From contig NZ_NOIH01000002.1 in NCBI RefSeq assembly GCF_002245655.1, positions 145,174 through 209,173 of the forward strand: 64,000 nucleotides of DNA, given 5' to 3'. Positions 1-10,560 of the stretch are shown piece by piece (position 1 is the stretch's first letter; each line of letters begins with the position of its first letter). A program made the translations under genes and the position numbers. The notes beneath the pieces were generated by a model that worked only from the letters and a program-made list of their open reading frames with translations, had not been told where the DNA came from and ran no database searches. This DNA comes from Thauera propionica. Lineage in GTDB: Bacteria > Pseudomonadota > Gammaproteobacteria > Burkholderiales > Rhodocyclaceae.

Positions 1-1901
1 GCCAGCACCTGCGCGGCAGCGCTGCCTTCGACCCTTTCGGTCCCCTCGCCGCCCTCCGTATCCTCGCCTGCCCGCGGCAGCACGCCGCAGCGCCGGCACA
101 GCTCGGCCAGCGCAGCCACCGTGGGCGAATCCGCCTGCGCACCTGCCTCGCCGGCGGCCGGCCCGACGTGATCGAGCACGGCCAGCCCGCCGAGGCGGCC
201 CAGCGTCTCGCGCCCCAGGCGCGCTGCGCCGTCGGCACGCTCGCTGTAGCGCCCGAGCCAGAAGAAGCTTTCCGCCACGCGGCTGGCCAGCCCCGGCGCG
301 GCGAGGCTGCGCTCGCGCAGCGCGATCTGCCCCGGCACCGCGGGGCGCCGACTTGGCCCCGTCGCTGCGGCCGGGCCGCTGAGCACCCACGCATCCTTGC
401 TGCCGCCCCCGTGCTGCATGGACACCACACGCATGTCGGTCTCGGGCGCAACCCGCACCAGGCCGCCCGGCATCACGCGAAAACCGTCGGGGCCGACCGC
501 CGCGAACACCCGCAGGCCGATGTTGCGCGCCACCAGGCCCGCGGCCGGTTCGTCCTCGGTCGCCAGCACCGGCGCCTGCGAAATGTTCACCATCTCCTGC
601 GCGACGAATTCGAACGGGCGAGCGGCAATGCGCGCGGCAAGGGCGTCGAGCTCCGCCGCCGGCAGGTCGCGACAGAACAGCGGACCGGCGCCCACGGTCG
701 GGTAGGCCGGCTTCACCACCAGTTCCCGCAGGTGCTTCAGCGTGTAGTCGCAGGCCGCCTTCTCGCCGCACCACCAGGTCGCGACCGAAGGCATCTTCAG
801 CTTCTGGCCGAGCAGGTGTTCGGCCAGGCGCGGCAGGTAGCCCAGCAGCGCACCGGTCTCGAGGATGCCGCTGCCCAGCGCATTGGCGACCGCAACCTGC
901 CCGGCACGCACCGCCGCCACCAGTCCGGCCACCCCCAGCGCCGAATCGTCGCGCAGCTCGAGCGGGTCGCACCAGATGTCGTCGACGCGGCGCAGGATGA
1001 CATGCACCCGGCGCAGGCCCTCGAGCGTGCGCAGGAAGACCTTCTCGTCGCGCACCGTCAGGTCCTGCCCCTCGACCAGCGGAAAGCCCATCTCGCGCGC
1101 CAGGAAGGCGTGCTCGAAATAGGTTTCGTTGTAAGGGCCGGGCGTCAGTACGACGATCAGCGGGGCGTCGCCGTCCTCGGTCCTGCCCTCGCCGCCCTTC
1201 TCCTCTGCACCGGCCTCCGGGGCCAGCGTCGCCAGCCCGTCGCGGAAGGTCTCGAAGAAGGGCACCAGCGGCTGAACGCCGGCGGCGCGATACAGCTCGG
1301 GCAGCGCCCGCGCCACCACGCCGCGGTTCTCCAGCGCGTAGCCGGCGCCGGAAGGGGCCTGGGTGCGGTCGGCCACCACCCACCAGCGGCCATCCGGCGA
1401 GCGCGCCAGGTCCACCGCGTACAAGTGCAGGAACAGGTCGCGCGGGGGCTTCGCCCCCACCAGCGGACGCAGGAATCCGCTGTGGCCGTAGATCAGCGCC
1501 GGCGGAATCAGGCCCTGCTGCAACAGGCTCTGCTCGCCGTAGAGGTCAGCGAGGATGCGGTTGAACAGCGTCGCGCGCTGCAGCACCGCCGCCTCGATCT
1601 GTGCCCATTCCGCCGCCGGCAGGATGTAGGGCAGCAGATCGAGCTCCCACGGCCGTTCGAAGCCGCGCGGATCGGCATACACGTTGTAGGTGATGCCGTT
1701 CTCGTGGATCTGCCGGCGCAGGGCCGTGCGCCGCGCCGCGGTCTCGGCCGCCGGCATCGCGGCCAGGCCGTGGAAGAAATCGCGCCAGTGCGGACGCAGC
1801 ACCACCACACTGCCGATGCGCTGGCACAGCTCGTCGTAGCGATCGGGCCGTGCAGCGTAGTCGGCGAGCAGCTGGGGCGGGCTGTGCGGCTGGACCTGCA
1901 T
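1..1901 (-). CDS. Circularly permuted ATP-grasp / alpha-E domain protein (partial, 3' end outside window)
   Basis: The reading frame is open from an ATG at 1901 to the window edge, so about 633 residues are visible and the C-terminus is missing. The first ~480 residues match the circularly permuted ATP-grasp family (DUF404/407): conserved pieces are ENGITYNVYAD, NRILADLYG, LTPGPYNETYFEH and RVDDIWCDPLELR. From about residue 540 an alpha-E (DUF403) domain starts with SRVAESFFWLGRYSERA. The family is thought to be a peptide-ligase-like enzyme, substrate unknown. It lies 6 bp downstream of the transglutaminase/DUF2126 gene on the same strand, a known conserved partnership, so the two are probably co-transcribed. 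In many genomes alpha-E is a separate gene; here it is fused. The family is clear, the reaction is not. Confidence 0.85.
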   Translation of the reverse strand, partial: MQVQPHSPPQLLADYAARPDRYDELCQRIGSVVVLRPHWRDFFHGLAAMPAAETAARRTALRRQIHENGITYNVYADPRGFERPWELDLLPYILPAAEWAQIEAAVLQRATLFNRILADLYGEQSLLQQGLIPPALIYGHSGFLRPLVGAKPPRDLFLHLYAVDLARSPDGRWWVVADRTQAPSGAGYALENRGVVARALPELYRAAGVQPLVPFFETFRDGLATLAPEAGAEEKGGEGRTEDGDAPLIVVLTPGPYNETYFEHAFLAREMGFPLVEGQDLTVRDEKVFLRTLEGLRRVHVILRRVDDIWCDPLELRDDSALGVAGLVAAVRAGQVAVANALGSGILETGALLGYLPRLAEHLLGQKLKMPSVATWWCGEKAACDYTLKHLRELVVKPAYPTVGAGPLFCRDLPAAELDALAARIAARPFEFVAQEMVNISQAPVLATEDEPAAGLVARNIGLRVFAAVGPDGFRVMPGGLVRVAPETDMRVVSMQHGGGSKDAWVLSGPAAATGPSRRPAVPGQIALRERSLAAPGLASRVAESFFWLGRYSERADGAARLGRETLGRLGGLAVLDHVGPAAGEAGAQADSPTVAALAELCRRCGVLPRAGEDTEGGEGTERVEGSAAAQVL

Positions 1902-1907
1902 GCTTCG

Positions 1908-4900
1908 TCAGCCCTGTCGACGCAGGTCGAGCGTGAACGGGAAGTCGGCGTTGCGCTCCGCCGCCGCCGGCGCGATCCGGCCCGGCGTATGGCCGGTGGT
2001 GGTGAAGCGCGCCAGGCGCCGGCCCTCGGCCTCGTACGGGTTCACCGGGTAGCTCTCGTAGTTGCGCCCGCCCGGATGCGCCACGTGGTACATGCAGCCG
2101 CCCATCGAGCGCTGCATCCAGCCATCGACCAGATCGAACACCAGCGGCACATGCACGCCGATGGTCGGATGCAGGCAGGACGGCGGCTGCCAGGCGCGGT
2201 AGCGCACGCCGGCGACGAACTCGCCGACCACGCCGGTCGGCTGCAGCGGCACGGCGCGGCCGTTGCAGCTCAGCACATGGCGGTCATCGTTCAGTCCCGA
2301 CACCTTCACCTGCAGGCGCTCCACCGAGGAATCGACATAGCGTACCGTACCACCGGGCGCCCCCTCCTCGCCCATCACGTGCCAGGGCTCGAGCGCCATT
2401 CGCAGCTCGACCTGTACGCCGCGCGCGGCGAACTCGCCGTACTTCGGGAAGCGGAACTCGAAGTGCGGCGCGAACCAGTCGAACTCGATCGGATAGCCGG
2501 ATTCGCGCAGCTCGGTGACGACGTCACGGAAGTCCTCCGCCACCCAGTGCGGCAGCAGGAAGCGGTCGTGCAGTTCGGTGCCCCAGCGCCGCAGACGGCC
2601 GGGCGCATAGGGCTGCTGCCAGAAGCGCGCGATCAGCGCGCGCAGCAGCAGTTGCTGGGCGAGGCTCATGCGCGCATGCGGCGGCATCTCGAAGGCGCGC
2701 AGCTCGAGCAGGCCGAGCCGCCCGGTGGCGCTGTCCGGGCTGTAGAGCTTGTCGATGCAGAACTCGGCGCGGTGGGTATTGCCGCTGGCGTCGATCAGCA
2801 GGTTGCGCAGCAGGCGGTCGATGAGCCAGGGCGGCACGGCCTTGCCGACCTCGGGGAACTGCTGGAAGGCGACCTCCAGTTCGTGCACCGAGTCGTGGCG
2901 CGCCTCGTCCACCCGCGGCGCCTGCGAGGTCGGGCCGATGAACAGCCCGGAGAACAGATAGGACAGGCTGGGGTGGTTGTGCCAGTAGCTCACCAGGCTG
3001 CGCAGCAGGTCAGGCCGGCGCAGGAAGGGCGAATCGGCCGGCGTGGCACCGCCGAGCACGAAGTGGTTGCCGCCGCCGGTGCCGGTGTGGCGGCCGTCGA
3101 GCATGAACTTCTCGGTCGACAGCCGCGACTGGTGGGCTTCCTCGTACAGGGTGGTGGTGCGCTCGACCAGTTCGTCCCAGCTTGCGGCAGGGTGGATGTT
3201 GACCTCGATCACGCCCGGATCGGGGGTGATGCGGAAGCTCGCCAGGCGCGGGTCGGACGGCGGCTCGTAGCCCTCCAGCACCACCGGCAGCTTGAACTCG
3301 ACCGCGGTGTCCTCGATGGCAGTGACGATCTCGAGGTAGTCCTCCAGCGCCACCGTCGGCGGCATGAAGAGGTAGAGCAGGCCGCCGCGCGGTTCGGCAC
3401 ACAGCGCGCTGCGGGTGATCCAGGCGGCGGACTCGAAGGGCGCCGGGCGGCGCGCCGGGTCGACACGTTCGTCGCGGCTCGCCAGCGCGGCCTCGGCGGC
3501 ACCGGGAAGCGGCATGGCGGCCTCGCCCTGCACGCCATGGAAGCCGGCATGCTCGGCCCGGCCGGGCGTCCAGCCGCCGCCGTGGGCGGTAAAGCCAAGG
3601 CCACTGTCGGCGCCGACGGTCACCCCGGTCGGCCGCAGTTGCTGGCGCAGTTCGGCGTGGGCGGGCAGCGCAGGGAAGGCCTGGTTGGGGTCGGCGGCAT
3701 GGATCCACGGGAAGTCGCCCCTGCCCACCCAGGGCTGCGAATCCAGCGGCAGGCGGTAGCCGATCGGCGAATCGCCCGGGATCAGGTACAGGCGTTCGGC
3801 ACGCAGGAACCACGGACCGCTCTGCCAGCGGCCGGCACCGCCGTGATTGCGCACGATCGGCAACACATGGCCGATGACCTGCTTCAGGCCCCGGTCGAAG
3901 ACCTTGGTCAGGCGCGCGCGCTCGAGCGGATCGTCGACGCGCGAGTCGTGCGGGTCCACGTTGGTCGGCAGCCGGCGCTCGCGCCACAGGTAGTACCAGG
4001 CGTCCTCGAAGGCCGGCATCATCCACTGCGCATCCACGCCCAGGCGCTCGCCGACGCGGGCAAGGAAGCGCGCCGCCATGGCCTCGTCCACCGCGGTGTC
4101 CGAGAGTTCGCGCGCAAACAGCTCCGGATCGCGCCAGATCGGTTCGCCGTCACGGCGCCAGTAGCAGTTCAGCGACCAGCGCGGCAGCTGCTCACCGGGG
4201 TACCACTTGCCCTGGCCGAAATGCAGCAGGCCCTGCGGTGCATAGTGATCCTTGAGGCGGAACATCAGGTCCTCGGCCAGCGTACGCTTGCTCGGCTTGC
4301 TGGCATCCCGGTTCTGCGGGTCGAGCGCGTCGCTGTTCCAGGCCGCGCCGTCGCGGTCGTCAAGCGACACGAAGGTCGGCTCACCCCCTTGCGTGAGGCG
4401 TACGTCACTGGCCGTCAGGTCGCCGTCGATACGGTGGCCCAGGGCCTCGATCGCGGCCCACTGTTCGTCGGTGTAGGGCTTGGTGACGCGCGGCGCCTCC
4501 CACACCCGCTCGACCTTCATGATGTGCTCGAACTCGCACTCGCATTCGTCGGTGAAGCCGGTGATCGGCGCCGCCGACGAGGGCTCGGGCGTGCACGCCA
4601 CCGGGATGTGGCCCTCGCCGGCAAAGAGGCCCGAGGTCGGGTCGAGGCCGACCCAGCCCGCACCGGGCAGGTAGACCTCGCACCAGGCGTGCAGGTCGGT
4701 GAAGTCCACCTCGGTGCCGGACGGCCCGTCGAGCGACTTCACGTCGGGGGTGAGCTGGATCAGGTAGCCGGACACGAAGCGTGCCGCCAGCCCGAGGTGG
4801 CGCAGCAGCTGCACCAGCAGCCAGGCCGAGTCACGGCAGGACCCGCTCGCCAGCGTCAGCGTCTCCTCCGGCGTCTGCACGCCGGGTTCGAGCCGCACCA

Positions 4901-5384
4901 GGTAGCGGATGTCCTGCTGCAGGCGCTGGTTGAGCCCGACCAGGAAATCGACGCTGGCCTTCGGCTCGCGCGGGATGGATTCGAGGTAGTCGAGGAACTT
5001 CGGTCCGAGCGCATCGGCCGGCGCCTTCAGGCGATAGGGCGCCAGCTCCACGCTCAGACCCTCGTCGTAGGCGAAGGGAATCTTCTCCGCCGCTGGCTCG
5101 AGGAAGAAGTCGAAGGGGTTGATGACCGACATCTCGGCCACCAGATCCACCTCGATGCGCAGTTCGGTCGCCTTGTCCGGAAACACCAGCCGCGCCAGGT
5201 AATTGGACTGCGGGTCCTGCTGCCAGTTGATGAAATGCCCGGAGGGCTCGACCTTCAGCGAGTAGGCATGGATCGGTGTGCGGCAATGCGGCGCCGGACG
5301 CAGGCGCACGACCTGCGGCGACAGGCTGACCGGGCGGTCGTAGCGGTAGTGGGTGACGTGGTTCAGCTTGACGTGGATGGACAC
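1908..5384 (-). CDS. Transglutaminase-like / DUF2126 fusion protein
   Basis: A 1158-residue protein. I use the GTG at 5384 ([18 protein letters not shown]) because the family normally begins with this sequence and GAGG lies just upstream; a start at 5630 would add a non-conserved leader. Residues 1-80 form the bacterial transglutaminase N-terminal domain. The catalytic triad is visible as Cys183 ([12 protein letters not shown]), His232 ([11 protein letters not shown]) and Asp248 (GLDPTSG). From about residue 310 to the end is the large DUF2126 domain, which resembles a GS-type amidoligase. There is no signal peptide, so it is probably cytoplasmic. It is paired with the ATP-grasp/alpha-E gene. 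The domain set predicts formation and cleavage of an isopeptide or peptide-like product; the substrate is unknown. Confidence 0.9.
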   Translation of the reverse strand: MSIHVKLNHVTHYRYDRPVSLSPQVVRLRPAPHCRTPIHAYSLKVEPSGHFINWQQDPQSNYLARLVFPDKATELRIEVDLVAEMSVINPFDFFLEPAAEKIPFAYDEGLSVELAPYRLKAPADALGPKFLDYLESIPREPKASVDFLVGLNQRLQQDIRYLVRLEPGVQTPEETLTLASGSCRDSAWLLVQLLRHLGLAARFVSGYLIQLTPDVKSLDGPSGTEVDFTDLHAWCEVYLPGAGWVGLDPTSGLFAGEGHIPVACTPEPSSAAPITGFTDECECEFEHIMKVERVWEAPRVTKPYTDEQWAAIEALGHRIDGDLTASDVRLTQGGEPTFVSLDDRDGAAWNSDALDPQNRDASKPSKRTLAEDLMFRLKDHYAPQGLLHFGQGKWYPGEQLPRWSLNCYWRRDGEPIWRDPELFARELSDTAVDEAMAARFLARVGERLGVDAQWMMPAFEDAWYYLWRERRLPTNVDPHDSRVDDPLERARLTKVFDRGLKQVIGHVLPIVRNHGGAGRWQSGPWFLRAERLYLIPGDSPIGYRLPLDSQPWVGRGDFPWIHAADPNQAFPALPAHAELRQQLRPTGVTVGADSGLGFTAHGGGWTPGRAEHAGFHGVQGEAAMPLPGAAEAALASRDERVDPARRPAPFESAAWITRSALCAEPRGGLLYLFMPPTVALEDYLEIVTAIEDTAVEFKLPVVLEGYEPPSDPRLASFRITPDPGVIEVNIHPAASWDELVERTTTLYEEAHQSRLSTEKFMLDGRHTGTGGGNHFVLGGATPADSPFLRRPDLLRSLVSYWHNHPSLSYLFSGLFIGPTSQAPRVDEARHDSVHELEVAFQQFPEVGKAVPPWLIDRLLRNLLIDASGNTHRAEFCIDKLYSPDSATGRLGLLELRAFEMPPHARMSLAQQLLLRALIARFWQQPYAPGRLRRWGTELHDRFLLPHWVAEDFRDVVTELRESGYPIEFDWFAPHFEFRFPKYGEFAARGVQVELRMALEPWHVMGEEGAPGGTVRYVDSSVERLQVKVSGLNDDRHVLSCNGRAVPLQPTGVVGEFVAGVRYRAWQPPSCLHPTIGVHVPLVFDLVDGWMQRSMGGCMYHVAHPGGRNYESYPVNPYEAEGRRLARFTTTGHTPGRIAPAAAERNADFPFTLDLRRQG

Positions 5385-5680
5385 GAAGGCCTCGCGATGC
5401 GCAGATGGGCAATGCCGTTCCGACAGCAAGAAGCGTGCGCGGACGGCGATGCGCCCCCACCCTCGCTGCGGGTCCGTGGACACCGGCTCCACCCCCGCCA
5501 GCGCGCACCAGCCCGGCGCATCACGCACCACCCCGGTGCGGCGTCGCCTCGCCGCACACATCAAGGAATGCCGCGCCGGGAACTGGCAGAATCGGGACAG
5601 CTCAGAAAACGGCTGGCCCGGAAACGACACGGGGCAGCTTCGCGAACCCAGCCGGCGCCGTCTGCCGACGTTCCATCCCG

Positions 5681-6781
5681 ATGACCCGAACCGCGCCCGC
5701 CTCGCTGCCCCGCAACCTCGCCCTCGCCTACGCGCTGCTGATCGCCTACGCCTGCCTGCATCCGCTGACCGGCTGGCAGGCGAGCGGACTGCCGCTGTTC
5801 GACTACCTGCTCGCCCCCTGGCCGAAGTACTTCATCCTCGAGGACTTCATCTTCAACATCCTCGGCTACCTGCCCTTCGGCTTCCTCGCCGCCGCGGCGA
5901 TGCCGGCCGGATGGCCCGCAGGGCGCGGCATCGTACTGGCCACCCTGCTCGCGGGCCTGCTCAGCCTCGGGCTCGAGACTGCGCAGAACCTGCTGCCCAG
6001 CCGCATCGCCAGCAACCTCGACCTGGGCGGCAACATCCTCGGCGCCCTGCTCGGCGCAATGCTGGGCGTGCGCTGGGGACAGGCGTGGTTCGGCGCACGC
6101 GGCATCTTTCACCGCTGGCGGACGGAATGGATCATCGGCGGACGCACCGGCGAAGCCGGGCTCATCCTGCTCGGGCTGTGGCTGCTCGGCCAGCTCAGCG
6201 CCACCGACCTGCTGTTTTCCAGCGGCGACCTGCGCAGCCTGCTGGGCATTGCCGCGCCGCTGCCCTTCCAGCCCGAACGCTTCATCGCCTTCGACACCGC
6301 GCTCACCGCGGCGTCGATCCTCGCCGTCGGGCTGTTCGCACGCTGCATGATGCGCGGGCGCAACCCGCTGCCGATCGTGCTGCTGCTGGCGCTGGGCGTC
6401 GGCGCCAAATCGCTGGCGACCGCCACCTTCTTCGAGCCCGGCGCGCCGCTGGCCTGGCTCACGCCGGGTGCCGAACGCGGCCTGGTGATCGGGGGCGCCG
6501 TGCTCACGCTGACGCTGCTGCTGCCACGCCTGCTGCAGCACGCGCTGGCGGGCACCGCGCTGCTGGCCGCGACGGCGCTGGTCAACCTGATGCCGGAGAA
6601 CCCCTACCTGGCCTACAACCAGCGCCTGGCCCAGTTCAGCAACATCCTCAACTTCCACGGCCTGACCGAACTCGTCGACAGCCTGTGGCCCTTCGTCGCG
6701 CTGGCCTACCTGTCGGCGCTCGGCCTGTGGCGCGGCGAACACCTGACCGCCCGGGCGGGGCACAGCACACGCGGCCTATAA
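5681..6781 (+). CDS. VanZ-family membrane protein
   Basis: 366 residues from an ATG at 5681 (MTRTAPASLPRN). The upstream open frame is rejected because it opposes the transglutaminase gene and has no family match. The VanZ-like part is residues 1-130: an N-terminal hydrophobic helix, the conserved YLPFGFL segment, and LETAQNLLPSR followed by NLDLGGNILGALLGA. About nine hydrophobic segments follow, so it is an integral inner-membrane protein. VanZ relatives are linked to cell-envelope phenotypes, but no reaction is established. The gene is divergent from the transglutaminase gene and lies 60 bp before a ferredoxin gene. The longer C-terminal membrane half is not part of classic VanZ. Confidence 0.8.
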   Translation: MTRTAPASLPRNLALAYALLIAYACLHPLTGWQASGLPLFDYLLAPWPKYFILEDFIFNILGYLPFGFLAAAAMPAGWPAGRGIVLATLLAGLLSLGLETAQNLLPSRIASNLDLGGNILGALLGAMLGVRWGQAWFGARGIFHRWRTEWIIGGRTGEAGLILLGLWLLGQLSATDLLFSSGDLRSLLGIAAPLPFQPERFIAFDTALTAASILAVGLFARCMMRGRNPLPIVLLLALGVGAKSLATATFFEPGAPLAWLTPGAERGLVIGGAVLTLTLLLPRLLQHALAGTALLAATALVNLMPENPYLAYNQRLAQFSNILNFHGLTELVDSLWPFVALAYLSALGLWRGEHLTARAGHSTRGL

Positions 6782-6782
6782 T
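6777..6782 (+). promoter_or_regulatory. Candidate -10 element TATAAT for the ferredoxin/hydrolase pair
   Basis: TATAAT overlaps the stop of the VanZ gene and lies 60 bp before the ferredoxin ATG. No convincing -35 hexamer is seen at the right distance, so this is only a -10 candidate. Confidence 0.35.
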
Positions 6783-6841
6783 CCGTCCTCCCTTGGTGCG
6801 CCGACCGGTGCACCCGAACCGCTGCGAGACACCGAGACACC

Positions 6842-7165
6842 ATGAGCTACTTCAAACACCACGTCTTCTTCTGCTGTAACCAGCGCGCCGCCGGCGAAAC
6901 CTGCTGCAACGACCACCAGGCCAGCGAGCTGCAGACCTACGCCAAGGAGCGCACCGCCGCGCTCGGTCTGAAGGGCAAGGGCAGCGTGCGGGTGAACAAG
7001 GCCGGCTGCCTGGGCCGCTGCGACGAAGGCCCGGTGCTGGTCGTCTACCCGGACAACGTCTGGTACACCTACGTCGACAAGGAAGACATCGACGACATCA
7101 TCGACAACCACCTGGTGCATGGCCGCGTCGTCGAGCGCCTGCGCCTGCCGGAGGACGCTGCATGA
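6842..7165 (+). CDS. Thioredoxin-like [2Fe-2S] ferredoxin
   Basis: 107 residues, the usual size for the small thioredoxin-like [2Fe-2S] ferredoxin family. The N-terminus has FFCCNQRAAGETCC and the C-terminal half has NKAGCLGRCDEGPVLVVYP, giving the Cys-(x~10)-Cys ... Cys-x3-Cys ligand pattern of this fold. It is probably cytoplasmic and acts in electron transfer or cluster delivery; the partner cannot be named. Its stop overlaps the ATG of the following alpha/beta hydrolase by four bases (ATGA), so the two are translationally coupled. Confidence 0.85.
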   Translation: MSYFKHHVFFCCNQRAAGETCCNDHQASELQTYAKERTAALGLKGKGSVRVNKAGCLGRCDEGPVLVVYPDNVWYTYVDKEDIDDIIDNHLVHGRVVERLRLPEDAA

Positions 7166-7827
7166 GCCGCCCGCTGCCCACCGAATCCGCCCTGCTGCGC
7201 GGCCCCGAAGGCCAGATCGAGGTGCTGATCGACACCCCGGAGACGGTGCGCGGCATTGCGCTGGTGTGCCATCCGCACCCCCTGTTCGGCGGCGCCAACA
7301 CTAACAAGGTGGCGCACACGCTGGCGCGCAGCTTCCGCGACCTGGGCTTCGCCGCGCTCCGGCCGAACTTCCGCGGCGTGGGCAAGAGCGAAGGCACGCA
7401 CGACGAAGGCGTCGGCGAAACCGAGGACATGCTGTCGGTGCTGAGCTGGGCGCAGTCGCGCTGGGGCAGCCTGCCGCTGGCGCTGGGCGGCTTCTCCTTC
7501 GGCAGCTACGTGCTGACGCGCGTCGCCAACCGCCTCGCCGACGGCATCGCGCCGCCGCGCCAGCTGATCCTGGTCGGCATGGCGGCCGGCGCGACCACCG
7601 GCAGCGGACGCCACTATGAGACGCCGACAGCGCCGGCCAACATCCCGACCCTGGTCATCCACGGCGAGAACGACGAGACCGTGGCGCTGGCCAACGTGCT
7701 CGACTGGGCACGGCCGCAGGAGCTGCCCGTCACCGTGGTGCCCGGCGCCGACCACTTCTTCCACGGCAAGCTGCACGTGATCCGCGATGTGATCGCGCGC
7801 AACGTCAGCCGTGCCGACACGGCCTGA
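7162..7827 (+). CDS. Alpha/beta hydrolase
   Basis: 221 residues. The catalytic triad is visible: nucleophile Ser in GGFSFGSYV, Asp in HGENDETV, and His in PGADHFFHG. The oxyanion region is CHPHPLFGG, typical of the short cytosolic hydrolases related to the YdeN/dienelactone-hydrolase-like group. The substrate is unknown; esters or thioesters are possible. It starts inside the stop of the ferredoxin gene (ATGA overlap). The end is ten bases from the convergent hybrid-kinase gene. Confidence 0.85.
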   Translation: MSRPLPTESALLRGPEGQIEVLIDTPETVRGIALVCHPHPLFGGANTNKVAHTLARSFRDLGFAALRPNFRGVGKSEGTHDEGVGETEDMLSVLSWAQSRWGSLPLALGGFSFGSYVLTRVANRLADGIAPPRQLILVGMAAGATTGSGRHYETPTAPANIPTLVIHGENDETVALANVLDWARPQELPVTVVPGADHFFHGKLHVIRDVIARNVSRADTA

Positions 7828-7836
7828 GCGCGACGC

Positions 7837-10542
7837 TCAGTGCCTGAGGCGCGGCTCGCGCGCGACCAGCGCCTCGAGTTCGTGCGCGGCCTCATCCAGG
7901 GTGAAACCCTGGATGTGCGCGGTGAGCGGCGCGAGGGTCGCACCGAACAGGCCCTCCAGCGCTGCGCGGCAGCGGTCGAAAGCCTGCAGCGCCTCGATGT
8001 CGTCCTCGGCCAGCAGGCGGGCCAGCGTGGCGACCTGGACGCGCAGCGCGTCCCAGTCGATCGCCTCGACCGCCGACGGGGCAGCAAATGCGCCGGTCCG
8101 CGGCGCCGGCACGGCGGGCAGCCAGCGGCGTAGCGTTTCGTAGAGCATCTGCGGCTCGACCGGCTTGGGCAGGTGGGCGTTCATGCCGGCGGCCAGGCAG
8201 GCCTCGCGGTCTTCCTTGAAGATATTGGCGGTCATGCCGAGGATCGGCACGCTGCAAGCGCCTTCGGCACGCAGGCGGCGGGTCGCCTCGAGCCCGTCCA
8301 TGACCGGCATCTGCACGTCCATCAGGATCAGGTCGTAGCCGCCGCGGCCGGCCATTTCGACCGCCTCCTGGCCGTTGCCGGCGCAATCGACCTCCAGGCC
8401 GGTGCGGCGCAGCAAGGCCAGCGCCACCTCGCGGTTGACCGCGTTGTCCTCGGCCAGCAGCACCCGCAGACCCTCGAAACGGCTCGATTCCGCGTCGTCC
8501 CGGCCTGCGCCGGGCCTGCGCCGGGCAGCGTCCGCACGACCGCCTCCCGCCAGCTCACCCACGGCTGCCAGCGGCACTTCGATCCAGAAGCAGCTCCCGA
8601 CGCCGGGCGAGCTGCGCACGCCGATCTCACCGCCCATCAGGCGCGTCAGGCTGCGCGCGATCACCAGGCCAAGACCGGTGCCCTCGTGAGCCCGGGTAGT
8701 TGACGCATCGATCTGCTCGAAGGCCTGGAACAACCTTTCCTGCTGCTCGGGACGGATGCCGATGCCCGTGTCCTCGACCTCGAAACGCACCCACTGCGTC
8801 CCGTCGTCGTGCGGCACGGTGAGGCCGCGCAGCACGACGCGGCCTGCCTCGGTGAACTTGATCGCATTGCTGACGAACTTCTGCAGCACCTGACCGAGCC
8901 GCAAGGGGTCGCCGAGCAGGCGGCGCGGCAGGCGCTCGGTGTCGACCTCGAACGCGAGACGCTTGTGCGCCAAGAGGTCGCGCGCCTGCGCGGCGAGGTT
9001 GTCGATCACCGAATCGGGATCGAAATCCACCAGCTCGATGGACACCGCCCCGGCCTCGATGCGCGAAAAGTCGAGGATGTCGTTGATGATCGACAGCAAC
9101 TGCATGGCCGTCGCGTGGATGGTGTCGAGCTGCGCGCGCTGCGCCTGCAGCGCCGGATCGCGGCGCAGCAGGTAGCTCAGGCCGATGATGGCGTTCATCG
9201 GCGTGCGGATCTCGTGGCTCATGTTGGCAAGGAAGGCGCTCTTGGCGCGGCTGGCCGATTCGGCCGCTGCCTTCGCCACGGTCAGCTCCGCGGTGCGCTC
9301 GCGCACCAGGTCCTCGAGTTCGTTCTGGTAGCGCAGCAGCTCGCGCCGCGCTTCCATGTGCTCGGTGATGTCGGTCCATACCGAGGACAGGTACTTGCGT
9401 CCGCCGATGTCGATGACCTTGATCGTGACCCACACATGGCGCACCGAACCATCCTTGCGCCGGCGCTGGTTCTCGAACGACGCCGAGCCGGTGACGAGGA
9501 TGTCTCGCAGGCGCGTGTCCACTTCGTGCCTGGACCAGTTGGCCTGCACATCGTAGAGACTGAGGCGAGCGAACTCCTCGCGCGAGTAGCCCAGCGAGGC
9601 GCAGGCCGCGTCATTGAATTCGGCAAAATGCAGGGTCTCGACATCGACCAGCACGATGCCGCTGCTCGACTGGTCGACCAGCGAGCGGTAGATCTCCTCG
9701 CGCCGCGCGAGCGCCTGCGAAGCGACACGCCGGGCCCGGATGACGTCACGGAAGGCGAGCACCGCCTCCGCCACATCCTGCAGCAGGCCATGACCGTGGT
9801 GTAAACGCTCGAGCCGGTCGAGCACCGGCGCCTCGGTGTCGGCCCCGGCCAGCGCGCCGAGCGAGTCCGTGATCGTGGCCATTCGCCAGTTGAGCCAGAA
9901 CGCGCCGAGCAACCACAGCCCGGCGACCAGCAGCATGCCGACGATGGTCAGCAGCGTGGCCTGCTCGACGTGATCCGTGAGGTTGTGCTCCAGCGCATGC
10001 AGGCCTTCCGCCGCGCTGCGCACCATTGCCGAGGACAGCAGCGCGCGATGATCGGCAAGTTCGGTGTGGAGCCGGTCAGCTTGGCGGATAAGATCCAGTA
10101 CCCGCTCGGGCGCCGGCCGGGCATCCAGGGCCGGCACAAGAAAACGGCGATAGTCCTCGAAGCGAGCCTGTTCTTCGGCGAACTGGGCGGCGATGTGCGC
10201 CGGATGGCCCCGCTCGGCGGCGAAGGCAAGCAGACGCTGCATGTCGCGCAGTTCGCGCAACACCTCGGCACGCCGGATCGCTCGCGCCTCCTCGTCGACC
10301 GCCCCCTGTGCAACGTCGTGGATCAACTCCCTCGCCTTGCGGTGCAGGAACAAGACGCCGTGACTGAATTCGACCACATCATCGACCCCGCCCAGCGCCT
10401 CCATCTGCGCCGACTGGATCACGCGCTGCTTGCGCTGCAGGTCGTCGAGCGCGCCAATGTTGAGCGCAGCCGCGGCACCGAGCACCAGCATGACCGGCAG
10501 CAGCAGATAGACCAGCAGCGGTATGCGGCGACGGGGCCTCAT
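7837..10542 (-). CDS. Membrane hybrid histidine kinase (PAS, HisKA, HATPase, receiver)
   Basis: 901 residues from the ATG at 10542; a GTG at 10554 is also possible and neither has a clear ribosome site. Two membrane helices (about 11-33 and 200-222) flank a helical periplasmic sensor region. A HAMP-less linker leads to a PAS domain (EEIYRSLVDQSSSGIVLVD ...). HisKA follows with the phospho-accepting His in FLANMSHEIRTPMNA. The ATPase has SNAIKFTEAG, DTGIGIRPEQQ and GTGLGLVIAR. A receiver has its Asp in LILMDVQMPVMDG. The last ~80 residues show no HPt histidine motif, so a separate phosphotransfer partner or direct transfer to the upstream receiver/HD-GYP protein is likely. It is the third gene of a leftward operon with two HD-GYP proteins, 18 bp after the second. 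Confidence 0.9.
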   Translation of the reverse strand: MRPRRRIPLLVYLLLPVMLVLGAAAALNIGALDDLQRKQRVIQSAQMEALGGVDDVVEFSHGVLFLHRKARELIHDVAQGAVDEEARAIRRAEVLRELRDMQRLLAFAAERGHPAHIAAQFAEEQARFEDYRRFLVPALDARPAPERVLDLIRQADRLHTELADHRALLSSAMVRSAAEGLHALEHNLTDHVEQATLLTIVGMLLVAGLWLLGAFWLNWRMATITDSLGALAGADTEAPVLDRLERLHHGHGLLQDVAEAVLAFRDVIRARRVASQALARREEIYRSLVDQSSSGIVLVDVETLHFAEFNDAACASLGYSREEFARLSLYDVQANWSRHEVDTRLRDILVTGSASFENQRRRKDGSVRHVWVTIKVIDIGGRKYLSSVWTDITEHMEARRELLRYQNELEDLVRERTAELTVAKAAAESASRAKSAFLANMSHEIRTPMNAIIGLSYLLRRDPALQAQRAQLDTIHATAMQLLSIINDILDFSRIEAGAVSIELVDFDPDSVIDNLAAQARDLLAHKRLAFEVDTERLPRRLLGDPLRLGQVLQKFVSNAIKFTEAGRVVLRGLTVPHDDGTQWVRFEVEDTGIGIRPEQQERLFQAFEQIDASTTRAHEGTGLGLVIARSLTRLMGGEIGVRSSPGVGSCFWIEVPLAAVGELAGGGRADAARRRPGAGRDDAESSRFEGLRVLLAEDNAVNREVALALLRRTGLEVDCAGNGQEAVEMAGRGGYDLILMDVQMPVMDGLEATRRLRAEGACSVPILGMTANIFKEDREACLAAGMNAHLPKPVEPQMLYETLRRWLPAVPAPRTGAFAAPSAVEAIDWDALRVQVATLARLLAEDDIEALQAFDRCRAALEGLFGATLAPLTAHIQGFTLDEAAHELEALVAREPRLRH

Positions 10543-10560
10543 GATGTCTCGCACAAGGGC

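Noticed and set aside
168..5684. Very long open frame on the plus strand (about 1838 codons)
   Set aside because: It opposes the ATP-grasp/alpha-E and transglutaminase genes codon for codon and has no recognisable domain; it results from GC-rich third positions.
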